Positions 8,043 to 17,980 of a stretch of DNA of 64,000 nt are shown here, in pieces. Under the pieces are notes generated by a model, which saw only the letters and a program-made list of their open reading frames with translations, was not told the DNA's origin and made no database searches. A program made the translations under genes and the position numbers. This stretch comes from Mycolicibacter sp. MU0083 (GTDB lineage Bacteria > Actinomycetota > Actinomycetes > Mycobacteriales > Mycobacteriaceae), in contig NZ_OY726394.1 in the NCBI RefSeq assembly GCF_963378075.1, positions 930,001 through 994,000 of the forward strand, written 5' to 3'. The first letter of the stretch is position 1; each line of letters opens with the position of its first letter.

Positions 8043-8705
8043 ATGCTGGTCAATCTGTGGCCGTTCAAGGCCGTTCAGCACCCCGGCTGGCCGAGCGTGC
8101 TCGGGCCGCTTCGGGTGGCCGCCGGGGTGATCCGGCTGCGGCCGGTGCGGATGCGCGACGGTGTCACGTGGAGCCGGATCCGGTTGGCCGACCGCGCCTA
8201 CCTGGAGCAGTGGGAGCCCACCATCGATGTGGATTGGGAGACCCGGCACAACAGTTCCGCGTGGCCGCCCCTGTGCTCGAGTCTGCGCACCGAGGCCCGC
8301 AACGGGCGGATGCTGCCGTACGTCATCGAACTCGACGGGCGGTTCTGCGGCCAGTTGACGGTGGGAAACATCACCCATGGCGCGCTTCGATCGGCCTGGA
8401 TCGGCTACTGGGTGTCCAGCGCGGTGGCCGGTGGCGGAGTGGCGACCGGCGCGGTCGCGCTCGGGCTCGACCACTGCTTCGGCCCCACCCGATTGCACCG
8501 GGTGGAGGCCACCGTGCGCCCGGAGAACGGGGCCAGTCGGGCGGTGCTGGCCAAGGCCGGGTTCCGGGAGGAGGGGCTGCTGCGGCGTTACCTCGACGTC
8601 GACGGCGCATGGCGGGATCACCTGCTGGTGGCGATGACGGTCGAGGAGGTCGCCGGATCGGTGACGTCGCGGCTGATCCAGTCCGGCCGCGCCGCCCGGG
8701 TCTGA
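8043..8705 (+). CDS. rimJ: RimJ-like GNAT N-acetyltransferase
   Basis: GNAT-fold acetyltransferase of 220 residues, grouped with RimJ/RimL enzymes that acetylate protein N-termini. The acetyl-CoA region is visible as SAVAGGGVATGAVALGLDH followed by RVEATVRPENGASRAVLAKAGF. ATG 8043 follows the moeA1 stop by 10 bp and fits Rv0995; a longer frame upstream lies inside moeA1. The true substrate is unknown. It may be translationally coupled to moeA1. Confidence 0.9.
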   Translation: MLVNLWPFKAVQHPGWPSVLGPLRVAAGVIRLRPVRMRDGVTWSRIRLADRAYLEQWEPTIDVDWETRHNSSAWPPLCSSLRTEARNGRMLPYVIELDGRFCGQLTVGNITHGALRSAWIGYWVSSAVAGGGVATGAVALGLDHCFGPTRLHRVEATVRPENGASRAVLAKAGFREEGLLRRYLDVDGAWRDHLLVAMTVEEVAGSVTSRLIQSGRAARV

Positions 8706-8740
8706 GCGCCACCCCGGGACAGCTGTTACCTGTGTGGTAG

Positions 8741-8769
8741 TTGTGACTATCGAGGTCAGGGAGTAAATT
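8741..8769 (+). promoter_or_regulatory. SigA-type promoter of glpR
   Basis: TTGTGA, a 17-bp spacer, then TAAATT. This is one of the better -35/-10 pairs in the window and would start transcription near 8777, giving glpR its own promoter separate from the galU operon. Confidence 0.6.
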
Positions 8770-8783
8770 ACAAGCGTGTAATT
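8766..8783. promoter_or_regulatory. Inverted repeat over the glpR promoter, candidate operator
   Basis: AATTACA and TGTAATT flank a 4-nt spacer (AGCG), a perfect 7-bp palindrome. It overlaps the -10 hexamer and the expected start point, the position of a classical repressor site. The binding protein is unknown. Confidence 0.45.
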
Positions 8784-8854
8784 GGCTCGGCGCGTCGTCC
8801 GAGGCCGTGTGGGTCCCACACCTAGCCTTGGCTGGGAAAGGAGCAGGCCACAAC

Positions 8855-9955
8855 ATGCCCAGCATCCCGCAATCTTTGCTCTGGATCTCACTGGTCGTCC
8901 TCTGGCTGTTCGTACTGGTCCCGATGCTGGTCAGCAAACGTGACGCGGTACGCCGAACCAGTGACGTCGCCTTGGCGACCCGGGTTCTCACCAGTGGATC
9001 CAGTGCCCGGCTGCTCAAACGCGGCGGCCCGGCCACCGGCCACCGCAGCGACCCCGACTGGCAGCGCAGCGTCGACGACATCGAAGACGTCGACGAGGTC
9101 GACGACGACGCCGAAGAGGTCGCCGAGGGCGGCTCGCGGGTGTTCGTCGCCGCCGCGGCGGTGTTCGTGGCCTCCACCGAGGAACCGGCCGTCGGCGAGC
9201 AGACCGAACTGGACTACCTCGACGTCGATGTCGTCGCCGAGGACTCCGACGAACTCCCGCTGTCCGAAGCCGGGCGGGCCGCCGAGGCCGAACCCGCACT
9301 CGAGGCCGACGAGGAGGCCGACGCCGAAGCCGTCACCGAGGACGCCGGGGCCGCCGACGTCGACGACGAGCCCGAGTTCGAGCCCGAAGCCGAGACCGAG
9401 CCCGAAGGCGAGGCAGCGCCGGAGGCCGAGGCCGAGGGCTACGAGTACGAGTACGTCGAGGACAGCTCGGGCCTGGAACCCGAGGCCGAATCGAGCGCGA
9501 CCGGTGCCTCGGCCCGTGCGCGCCGGCCCCGCCAGGACACCGCCGCCGTGGTCAGTGCGCGCAAGTACGAGTTCCGCAAGCGGGTGCTGATGTCGCTGGC
9601 GGTGGTCCTGGTGCTCTCCGCGCTGACGGCCTTCACCGTGGCCCCCAGTGCGTGGTGGCTGTGCGCCGGAGCGGCCGGCGCGACGGTGCTCTACCTGGCC
9701 TACCTGCGCCGCCAGACCCGCATCGAGCAGCAGGTGCGGGCACGTCGTGCGCGGCGAGCCGAGCGGCCCCGCGCGCAGCGGGAGAGCGTCCGCCAAGCCG
9801 ACGCATACGAGGTGGTGCCGTCGCGGTTGCGGCGTCCCGGCGTGGCGGTGCTGGAGATCGACGACGAGGACCCGGTGTTCGAGCACCTGGAGTACGCGTC
9901 GAGTGCCGGACGCTACGACTGGCGGGGCGACCTGCCCCGCGCGGCCGGCCAGTAG
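8855..9955 (+). CDS. glpR: GlpR/SepX-type divisome membrane protein
   Basis: A 366-residue membrane protein. It has an N-terminal helix (PQSLLWISLVVLWLFVLVP), an Asp/Glu/Ala-rich low-complexity stretch (about residues 70-215) and a pair of helices near 250-290, then a basic cytoplasmic C-terminal segment. The N-terminus and architecture match Rv0996 and its relatives, named GlpR (receptor of Glp) in Corynebacterium and SepX in Streptomyces, which act in septation and polar growth. ATG 8855 is chosen because GGGAAAGGAG precedes it. The acidic stretch is a likely source of overlapping false ORFs on the other strand. Confidence 0.8.
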   Translation: MPSIPQSLLWISLVVLWLFVLVPMLVSKRDAVRRTSDVALATRVLTSGSSARLLKRGGPATGHRSDPDWQRSVDDIEDVDEVDDDAEEVAEGGSRVFVAAAAVFVASTEEPAVGEQTELDYLDVDVVAEDSDELPLSEAGRAAEAEPALEADEEADAEAVTEDAGAADVDDEPEFEPEAETEPEGEAAPEAEAEGYEYEYVEDSSGLEPEAESSATGASARARRPRQDTAAVVSARKYEFRKRVLMSLAVVLVLSALTAFTVAPSAWWLCAGAAGATVLYLAYLRRQTRIEQQVRARRARRAERPRAQRESVRQADAYEVVPSRLRRPGVAVLEIDDEDPVFEHLEYASSAGRYDWRGDLPRAAGQ

Positions 9956-10004
9956 GTCTCGGTTTCAGAGACGGGCTGGGGGACTGGTAATCTTCTAGCG
10001 GTCA

Positions 10005-10077
10005 GGGGCTATAGCGCAGTTGGTAGCGCGTCTCGTTCGCATCGAGAAGGTCAGGGGTTCGATTCCCCTTAGCTCCA
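10005..10077 (+). tRNA. tRNA-Ala (anticodon CGC)
   Basis: A 73-nt cloverleaf: acceptor GGGGCTA/TAGCTCC with one G-U pair, anticodon stem TCTCG/CGAGA around loop TTCGCAT (anticodon CGC, codon GCG), T-loop TTCGATT. The discriminator is A, and CCA is not encoded. A rho-independent terminator follows at once. Confidence 0.96.
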
Positions 10078-10082
10078 CAGTG

Positions 10083-10110
10083 AAAAACCCCAGCTGAGCT
10101 GGGGTTTTTT
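10083..10110 (+). terminator. Rho-independent terminator of tRNA-Ala
   Basis: Perfect 7-bp stem CCCCAGC/GCTGGGG with a 3-nt loop (TGA), preceded by five A and followed by six T. It is an L-shaped terminator of a kind uncommon in mycobacteria, and should also work on the opposite strand. Confidence 0.92.
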
Positions 10111-10154
10111 CGTTTTCAGCGCAGGAATGTCGGCCCGCGTCGGCACCGCCCCGT

Positions 10155-10160
10155 TACGCT
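10155..10160 (+). promoter_or_regulatory. -10 element ahead of a leaderless small ORF and the kinase
   Basis: TACGCT fits TANNNT and ends 6 nt before ATG 10167, which opens a 15-codon ORF overlapping the kinase start. No good -35 hexamer is seen. Confidence 0.4.
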
Positions 10161-10166
10161 GAGCCG

Positions 10167-10214
10167 ATGACGACGCGCGCAGGCCGGCCGCTGCCCGCGG
10201 GGGTGCAGTGCTGA
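10167..10214 (+). CDS. Candidate leaderless 15-residue upstream ORF
   Basis: ATG 10167 lies 6 nt after a -10 hexamer and opens [15 protein letters not shown], ending TGA at 10212-10214. It overlaps the kinase GTG start at 10208 by 7 nt in another frame, so ribosomes finishing it would be placed on the kinase start. The last sense codon is Cys. Leaderless Cys-containing small ORFs are known attenuators in mycobacteria, but one Cys is weak support. Function is not established. Confidence 0.35.
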   Translation: MTTRAGRPLPAGVQC

Positions 10215-11860
10215 CGCCGGGCTCCTTGGTCGGCGGTTACCGCATCGAGCGAACATTGGGTGCCGGTGGCATGGGGACGGTGTATCTGGCCGCCAATCCG
10301 ACCCTGCCGCGGCACGATGCGCTCAAGGTGCTGTCGGCGGAGTTGTCCCGCAACCCGGATTTCCGGGCACGGTTCCTGCGGGAGGCCGATGTGGCGTCCG
10401 GCCTCGACCACCCCAACATCGTGTCGGTCTACAGCCGTGGGCAGACCGACGAAGGCCAACTGTGGATCGCCATGCAGTTCGTCGACGGCGACGACGCCGA
10501 TGCCGCGCTGCGCGCCGGGACCATGACGCCGTGGCGTGCCGTGCACATCATCGGGTGCGTCGCCAAGGCGCTGGACTACGCGCACTCCCGCGGGGTGGTG
10601 CATCGCGACATCAAACCGGCCAACTTCTTACTCTCCGGGCCGGTCGGCCCGGACGAACGAGTATTGCTGGGCGACTTCGGAATCGCTCGTGCACTCGACG
10701 ACGTCGGCTTGACCGCCACCGGATCGGTGCTGGCGACGGTGGCCTACGCGGCCCCGGAAGTGCTCTCGGGCATGGCTTTTGACGGCCGAGCCGACATCTA
10801 CTCGCTGGGCTGCACGCTGTACGCCCTGCTGACCGGAGCGACACCGTATCCGGCCACCAACGGCCCGGCGGCGGTGATGATGGCCCACCTGCAGCGACCG
10901 GCGCCGCGGGTCACCGACGTGGTGCCGGCGCTACCGGCGGGGTTGGACGGTGTGATCGCCACGGCGATGGCCAAGGACCCGGCACAACGGTTCCCCTCGG
11001 CCAGTGCATTCGCCGATGCGGCACGCGCGGTACTGGCGGATCCCCACCGACGGTGGGCGGCGCCGGAACCGGCGCGCCCCGCCGGGCCGCCGGAACGTCG
11101 CAGCCGGCGAACGCTGCTCGCGGCGTCCGGGGTGGCGGCCCTGCTGCTGGTCGGCGGGTCGGTGACCGCGGTGGCGGTGAACCGGCAGAGCGGCGGCGGG
11201 ACACCCGACACCGCCGCGTCGGCGGCCTTGACGGTGACCGCCGACCGCGAATCGGAAGCCGCGCAGGGCCCGCCGGCCACCGATGTCCAGGCCTCGGCGT
11301 TGCGGTCGATTCTGTTGACCGCAGCGGAGATTCGCGCCGATGCATCCGGCGAGCCGGTGGTACTGGAGGGCGACGGGATCGTCCTGCCCGACGACGCCGA
11401 TGCCGTCGACGATCGCGAATGCGTGGGCGTGTGGGCGCCGGCGCAGGAACGCGTATACGGCAGCAGCGGTTTCGCCGGCGCGCAGGTGCAGGTGTTGCGC
11501 GCCATGTACCGGAAGTCGTTCGAGGACGGCGTCGTGCAAGCCGCACTGGCGTTCCCCACCCAGGCCGCCGCCATCCGCTCGCTGCAACAGCAGCAGAAGC
11601 AGTGGGAGACCTGCTCCGGCCGGTCCCTCGCGGTGACACTGCCCGGCGAGCCGACGCTGGTGTGGGAGCTGGGCCGACAGACGACGGTCTCCGGCACGGT
11701 CCAAGTCGACGTGAAAACGGCCGACGGCGGAGCGGCCTGCCAACACGGCATCGGGGTGCGCGGCAACGTCCTGATCGACATCAGGCAGTGTCGAACCCGG
11801 GGCGTCGTCGATGTGGGGGCACTGGTCTACGCGACCGCGGGCAAGGTGCCCCGGCGCTGA
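10208..11860 (+). CDS. PknH-like transmembrane Ser/Thr protein kinase
   Basis: A 550-residue receptor-type kinase. The kinase domain (about 1-275) has the Gly-rich loop GAGGMG, Lys40, HRD at 132-134, DFG at 156-158 and APE at 182-184. A membrane helix (about 302-324) is followed by an extracellular PknH-like sensor domain with Cys residues that may form disulfides. The protein could report an envelope signal to cytosolic targets. The start is GTG 10208; an ATG at 10167 is in another frame. Two lipoprotein genes follow within 30 bp each, so a shared sensing unit is plausible. No equivalent sits here in M. tuberculosis as I recall it. Confidence 0.9.
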   Translation: MLTPGSLVGGYRIERTLGAGGMGTVYLAANPTLPRHDALKVLSAELSRNPDFRARFLREADVASGLDHPNIVSVYSRGQTDEGQLWIAMQFVDGDDADAALRAGTMTPWRAVHIIGCVAKALDYAHSRGVVHRDIKPANFLLSGPVGPDERVLLGDFGIARALDDVGLTATGSVLATVAYAAPEVLSGMAFDGRADIYSLGCTLYALLTGATPYPATNGPAAVMMAHLQRPAPRVTDVVPALPAGLDGVIATAMAKDPAQRFPSASAFADAARAVLADPHRRWAAPEPARPAGPPERRSRRTLLAASGVAALLLVGGSVTAVAVNRQSGGGTPDTAASAALTVTADRESEAAQGPPATDVQASALRSILLTAAEIRADASGEPVVLEGDGIVLPDDADAVDDRECVGVWAPAQERVYGSSGFAGAQVQVLRAMYRKSFEDGVVQAALAFPTQAAAIRSLQQQQKQWETCSGRSLAVTLPGEPTLVWELGRQTTVSGTVQVDVKTADGGAACQHGIGVRGNVLIDIRQCRTRGVVDVGALVYATAGKVPRR

Positions 11861-11890
11861 TGCCCGCGGGATGAGGGGGGTGAGTTCGCC

Positions 11891-12373
11891 ATGACACGGT
11901 GTCGCGTCGTCGCGGTGGTGTGGTCGGTGCTGGTGATCGGCTGCGTCGCGGCGTGTTCGAGCACGACCACGGGCCGACCGGTGGCCGGGGAGGACAGTGC
12001 GGTGGTGACCGCCGAGGTGACCCCGCCGGCCGCCCCGGAACCCGCCCCGCCGCCACCCCCGCCGATGTCCGACGAGGATCAGGTCCGCGCGGCCGTCATG
12101 ACGTTCCAGGACGCCTACAACGTGCAGAACTGGGATGCCTACCGGGCGATGATGTGCCCGGCGATGCGTGACCGGTTCACCGGTCCGGTCATGGAGATGC
12201 TCAAGAAGACCCGCACCGACAGCGGGCTGACCAACGCGACCGTGACCGCGGTGGAGATCGACGGGGACACCGCGCGGGCGACCCTGGATTCCCACAGTGA
12301 GGCGGTGGGGCAGATGACGGTGTCGCTGCCGCTGGAACGCTCCGACGGCTGGAAGATCTGTCAGGTCGACTGA
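11891..12373 (+). CDS. Lipoprotein with Pro-rich linker and NTF2-like (DUF4878-type) domain
   Basis: A 160-residue exported lipoprotein. The signal peptide ends in a VAAC lipobox with Cys22, followed by a Pro-rich linker (about 45-59) and a compact domain beginning DEDQVRAAVMTFQDAYN. The pattern of an N-terminal helix, the central VTAVEIDGDTARATL strands and a final WKICQVD strand fits small NTF2-like/DUF4878 domains often fused to mycobacterial kinases or lipoproteins. It lies 30 bp after the PknH-like kinase. A ligand-binding accessory role is an inference. Confidence 0.8.
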   Translation: MTRCRVVAVVWSVLVIGCVAACSSTTTGRPVAGEDSAVVTAEVTPPAAPEPAPPPPPPMSDEDQVRAAVMTFQDAYNVQNWDAYRAMMCPAMRDRFTGPVMEMLKKTRTDSGLTNATVTAVEIDGDTARATLDSHSEAVGQMTVSLPLERSDGWKICQVD

Positions 12374-12392
12374 GCGGCGGTGCCGCGTCGGC

Positions 12393-12398
12393 TACATT
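12393..12398 (+). promoter_or_regulatory. -10 element of the DUF7373 lipoprotein, leaderless start
   Basis: TACATT matches TANNNT and ends 7 nt before GTG 12406, supporting that start over the TTG at 12397 inside the hexamer. The gene may thus have its own promoter. Confidence 0.45.
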
Positions 12399-12405
12399 GG
12401 CCCCC

Positions 12406-13632
12406 GTGCGATGCGGTAGGCGCCCCACCTGGGTGGCGCTGTGCGTGCTGGCGCTGACCGGGTGCGGTCATGCGGTGACCGGGACGGCCGTCCCGGCCGC
12501 GGCGCCGCCCGATTCGGTGGACCTGCGCGCACTGGACACCGGGACGTATCCGACCACGCCGGCGCCGACGTGGGGCACCGCCGGAACCGAGGACGCGGGA
12601 CGTCGCGCCGAGGGGCAGCGCCTGGCCGGCCATGTCGTCGGCCCGTGGCAGGTCGACCCCCGGTTCGTCGACGGCAGTGCGGGGCCGGCCGCGATCGTCA
12701 CCGAACCCAAGCATCTGGGAGCGGTGCTCTGGCCGACGCTTGCCGCACCGGTCCACGGGCATCCCTTCCTGGTCGCCTTCAGCGCCGACCGGCACGTCAC
12801 CGATCCCGGTGACCCGACCGCACTGCGCAATACGGTGCTGCTTTTCGCGACCGCCGAGGCCGCGACCGCAGTCGCCGAGGGCATGTCGCAGACCGCGATG
12901 GACGGGCGCATGTCGATCGAGTTCTACTCGCCCGTCCCGACCGAACCGGTACGTGCGGTCCCGATCCCCGGGCATCCCGACAGCACCGGGGCGGTGCTCA
13001 CCCACATCGTCGACGGCGTCGAGGTTCGGGAGCTGACCGCGATCACCGCGCACGGACGTTTCGTGCTGGTCGAGGTGGCGCGCTCCGCCGAGGGGCCCGA
13101 CCGGGCGGCCGAGTTCGCCGGTCGTGCCCTGGACCTGCAGATCCCGCTCCTGGAAGACTTCACGCCCACCGACCCGACACACCTGGCCGAGTTGTCGCTG
13201 GACCCGGCGGGACTGCTGGCCCGGACCTTGCCGTTGCCGACCGTCGGTGGTGGGTTGGCGAACACCACCTTCGATCAGCGGGGCGCCGTGCACCTCGAAG
13301 ACCACCCGATCGACGTCGCGGAAGCCCTGGCCGACGCCGGGGTCGACGCCGTCGTCAACGCGGGAGACAGCGTGTACCGGGCCGGCGATCCCGACCGGGC
13401 TCGCCGGTTGGCCGACCGACTCGCCGACCTCGTCGCCGCCGGTGGTGCGGCCCGGCCCGGTCCGGCTGTGCCGGGCTTGCCGTCCGGTCACTGCCTCAGC
13501 GATACCGGCGGATTGGTCGTCCGGCACCGGTGCTTTGCCGCGGTGGACCGTTACGTCATCAAATCCGTTGCGCAACAGTTGAACAGCGCACAACAGCAGG
13601 TCGCCGCGCAATACCGGATGCTGACCGGCTGA
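12406..13632 (+). CDS. Mycobacterial lipoprotein, DUF7373 type
   Basis: A 408-residue protein with a short signal peptide and a LTGC lipobox (Cys20). The body resembles the family of mycobacterial lipoproteins annotated DUF7373: two related halves, conserved ALWPTLAAPVHGHPFLVAFSA, and a Cys pair near the C-terminus (GHCLSDTG, VRHRCFAAVDRY). It should be anchored outside the membrane. Function of the family is not known. It is the third gene of the kinase-lipoprotein group. Confidence 0.8.
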   Translation: MRCGRRPTWVALCVLALTGCGHAVTGTAVPAAAPPDSVDLRALDTGTYPTTPAPTWGTAGTEDAGRRAEGQRLAGHVVGPWQVDPRFVDGSAGPAAIVTEPKHLGAVLWPTLAAPVHGHPFLVAFSADRHVTDPGDPTALRNTVLLFATAEAATAVAEGMSQTAMDGRMSIEFYSPVPTEPVRAVPIPGHPDSTGAVLTHIVDGVEVRELTAITAHGRFVLVEVARSAEGPDRAAEFAGRALDLQIPLLEDFTPTDPTHLAELSLDPAGLLARTLPLPTVGGGLANTTFDQRGAVHLEDHPIDVAEALADAGVDAVVNAGDSVYRAGDPDRARRLADRLADLVAAGGAARPGPAVPGLPSGHCLSDTGGLVVRHRCFAAVDRYVIKSVAQQLNSAQQQVAAQYRMLTG

Positions 13633-13662
13633 GCTGCCGGCCCCAGCGCCGCGCGCCGGACG

Positions 13663-13992
13663 TCAGCCCAGGGTGTCGGGGCAGAGTTCGTGCTGGGCGA
13701 TATCGATCACCGGGCGCAGGTTGACCGTCAGGTCGTCGACCATGGACGGCCCGCCGAACGACGGCCGACGGACGTAGGCGTCCACCACCTGGTCGACGGT
13801 GGCGCCGCTGCGCAACTGGTTGCAGAACCGGTGCCCGGCCGACAGCCGGGCGTTGGGGGGACCGGACCGGAAGACGCCGTTGGCGTCCAGGGCGGCCAGG
13901 TAGCTGGCGTCGTCGGCGTGCGCCGGTGCGCTGCCGAGCAGCGCGATCGCGACGGTCCCGGCGAACACGGCTGCACGCAGAATCCGAGTCAT
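13663..13992 (-). CDS. Secreted DUF732 protein
   Basis: A 109-residue exported protein with a signal peptide ending at AHA-DD. The mature part is a single DUF732 domain: YLAALDANGVF, HRFCNQLRSGATVDQVV and a second Cys (HELCPDTLG) that likely pairs with the first. DUF732 proteins are abundant in mycobacteria and mostly uncharacterised. ATG 13992 gives a clean signal peptide. It lies downstream of gdhA, separated by a strong hairpin. Confidence 0.85.
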   Translation of the reverse strand: MTRILRAAVFAGTVAIALLGSAPAHADDASYLAALDANGVFRSGPPNARLSAGHRFCNQLRSGATVDQVVDAYVRRPSFGGPSMVDDLTVNLRPVIDIAQHELCPDTLG

Positions 13993-14029
13993 ACCGGCGA
14001 TGCTACGTCGGACACCGGCCGCAAAAGAC

Positions 14030-14090
14030 GTTGACTCTGCGTCCAGGGCGGGAAAGTGCGAGTGCACGCCGACCTGGACGCAGAGTCAAC
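14030..14090 (-). terminator. Large perfect inverted repeat after gdhA, likely terminator
   Basis: Arms GTTGACTCTGCGTCCAGG (14030-14047) and its exact complement (14073-14090) enclose a 25-nt loop. The 18-bp stem begins 8 nt past the gdhA stop codon, with no U-tract. It may be an I-shaped terminator or a copy of a dispersed palindromic element. Confidence 0.65.
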
Positions 14091-14097
14091 GGGGAAA

Positions 14098-15480
<1,383 letters not shown>

Positions 15481-15529
15481 TCAGCGGGCACAGGCTAGCG
15501 GCCCAGATCGCGAACGCCGAATCCTGGCC

Positions 15530-15545
15530 GTTACGTAATTGTTAA
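15530..15545. promoter_or_regulatory. Possible GlnR-like site between gdhA and the acetyltransferase
   Basis: GTTAC-N6-GTTAA resembles the GlnR motif (GTnAC-N6-GnAAC); the second half is imperfect. The position, 83 bp upstream of gdhA, would suit nitrogen control. Confidence 0.25.
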
Positions 15546-16631
<1,086 letters not shown>

Positions 16632-16661
16632 CCGCCACCGCCGGTCGCGGTGCCGGTTGGG

Positions 16662-16667
16662 TAAATT
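16662..16667 (+). promoter_or_regulatory. -10 element of the DUF5642-like lipoprotein, leaderless start
   Basis: TAAATT fits TANNNT and ends 7 nt before ATG 16675. Confidence 0.5.
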
Positions 16668-16674
16668 GGCTGCG

Positions 16675-17331
16675 ATGTTGAATCTTCGTGCGGTGCTGGC
16701 AATCGGTTGCGCCGGTCTGGTGGCGGCCTGCAGCTCCAGCCCGGCGGAGGTGACCGCCGATATCAGCAAGGTGGTGGAGCTCAAGGCGTCCTTCGGCCCG
16801 GAATTCCAGGTCAAGTCGATCGCCAACAGCGGCATCGACCCCAAGCTGCTGGCCGGCACCTCCCTGCCCCCGGGGCTCACCTTCGACCCGGCCGACTGCT
16901 CGAAATTCGCGATCAGCCAGCAACTTCCCCAGGGCGTGCAGGGCAACATGGCCGCCGTCGCCGCCGAGGGCGAGGGCAACCGGTTCATCACGATCGCCCT
17001 GGAGACCTCCGAGCCGCTGACGGTCTCCGAGCCCGGGCGCACCTGCCGGCGGATCGGTTTCTCCGGCGGTTCGATGCGCGGGCTGGTCGAGGCGGTCGAC
17101 GCCCCGCACATCGACGGGGTGAAGACCCTCGGCGTGCACCGGGTGGTGGAGGCCGGTACCGCCGGTAAGTCCCGGGTCGGCGAACTGTACAACTACTCGG
17201 CCTACTTCGGGCCCTACCAGGTGCTCGTCACGGCCAATCCGCTGGTGCAGCCCGGCAAGCCCGTCGCCCCGGTCGACACCGCCCGGGCACGTGAGTTGCT
17301 GGTGGCCGCGGTGGAAGCGATCCGCGGCTAG
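16675..17331 (+). CDS. Lipoprotein, Rv0999/DUF5642-like
   Basis: A 218-residue protein with a signal peptide and VAAC lipobox (Cys19). The mature domain contains DPADCSKFA and RTCRRIGF, two Cys residues likely joined, and a hydrophobic core of alternating strands. Its place after the acetyltransferase gene matches Rv0999. No function is known for the family. The start is fixed by the leaderless -10 hexamer. Confidence 0.8.
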   Translation: MLNLRAVLAIGCAGLVAACSSSPAEVTADISKVVELKASFGPEFQVKSIANSGIDPKLLAGTSLPPGLTFDPADCSKFAISQQLPQGVQGNMAAVAAEGEGNRFITIALETSEPLTVSEPGRTCRRIGFSGGSMRGLVEAVDAPHIDGVKTLGVHRVVEAGTAGKSRVGELYNYSAYFGPYQVLVTANPLVQPGKPVAPVDTARARELLVAAVEAIRG

Positions 17332-17339
17332 CCGATTCG

Positions 17340-17939
17340 CTACCGCACGCCGCGCGGGCGGAACTGGATGCTGATCCGCGGGCCGGTCGGTGTCGCCGTC
17401 TTGGGGATCGAGTGCTCCCAGGTCCGCTGACACGAGCCGCCCATCACCACCAGATCACCGTGGTGTAGCGCCAGCCGCAGGGCCGGGCCGCCGCCGCGCG
17501 GCCGCAGCGCCAGGGTCCGGGTGGCGCCGACGCTGACGATCGCGACCATGGTGTCCTCGGTGGCGCCGCGACCGAGGGTGTCGCCGTGCCAGGCCACGCT
17601 GTCGCCGCCGTGCCGGTAGAGGCACATGCCCACCGTGGCGAACGGCTCGCCGAGCTCGCCGGCATAGATGTCGTTGAGCCGGCGCCGCAGTTTCGCGATC
17701 GTCGGGTGCGGGGCGTCGCCGGTGGTCAGGTCGTGGAAGCTCGCCAGCCGGGGTACATCGAGGACCCGGTCGTACATCCGGCGCCGCTCGGCGCGCCAGG
17801 CGACGGCGGTCTGCAACTCGGTGACCAGATCGGCGCTCTCCTCCGACATCCAGCCCGGGCGCACATCGAGCCAGGCGCCATCGCCGAGCTGTCGGCGTTC
17901 GCTGAGGTCGAACAGCGACTCCTGGACCGGTATCGCCAC
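17340..17939 (-). CDS. AlkB-like 2-oxoglutarate/Fe(II) dioxygenase
   Basis: A 199-residue AlkB-family enzyme, predicted to repair alkylated nucleic-acid bases by oxidative demethylation. The Fe(II) ligands appear as HGD in VAWHGDTLG and a later His in TWEHSIPKT; the 2-oxoglutarate Arg lies in ISIQFRPRG. It corresponds to Rv1000c. The start is GTG 17939. TAAACT lies only four bases upstream, so the exact start is less certain. Confidence 0.88.
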   Translation of the reverse strand: MAIPVQESLFDLSERRQLGDGAWLDVRPGWMSEESADLVTELQTAVAWRAERRRMYDRVLDVPRLASFHDLTTGDAPHPTIAKLRRRLNDIYAGELGEPFATVGMCLYRHGGDSVAWHGDTLGRGATEDTMVAIVSVGATRTLALRPRGGGPALRLALHHGDLVVMGGSCQRTWEHSIPKTATPTGPRISIQFRPRGVR

Positions 17940-17980
17940 CCGCGCAGTTTATCGCACACCAGTTCGATTCGTCGAGGGTG

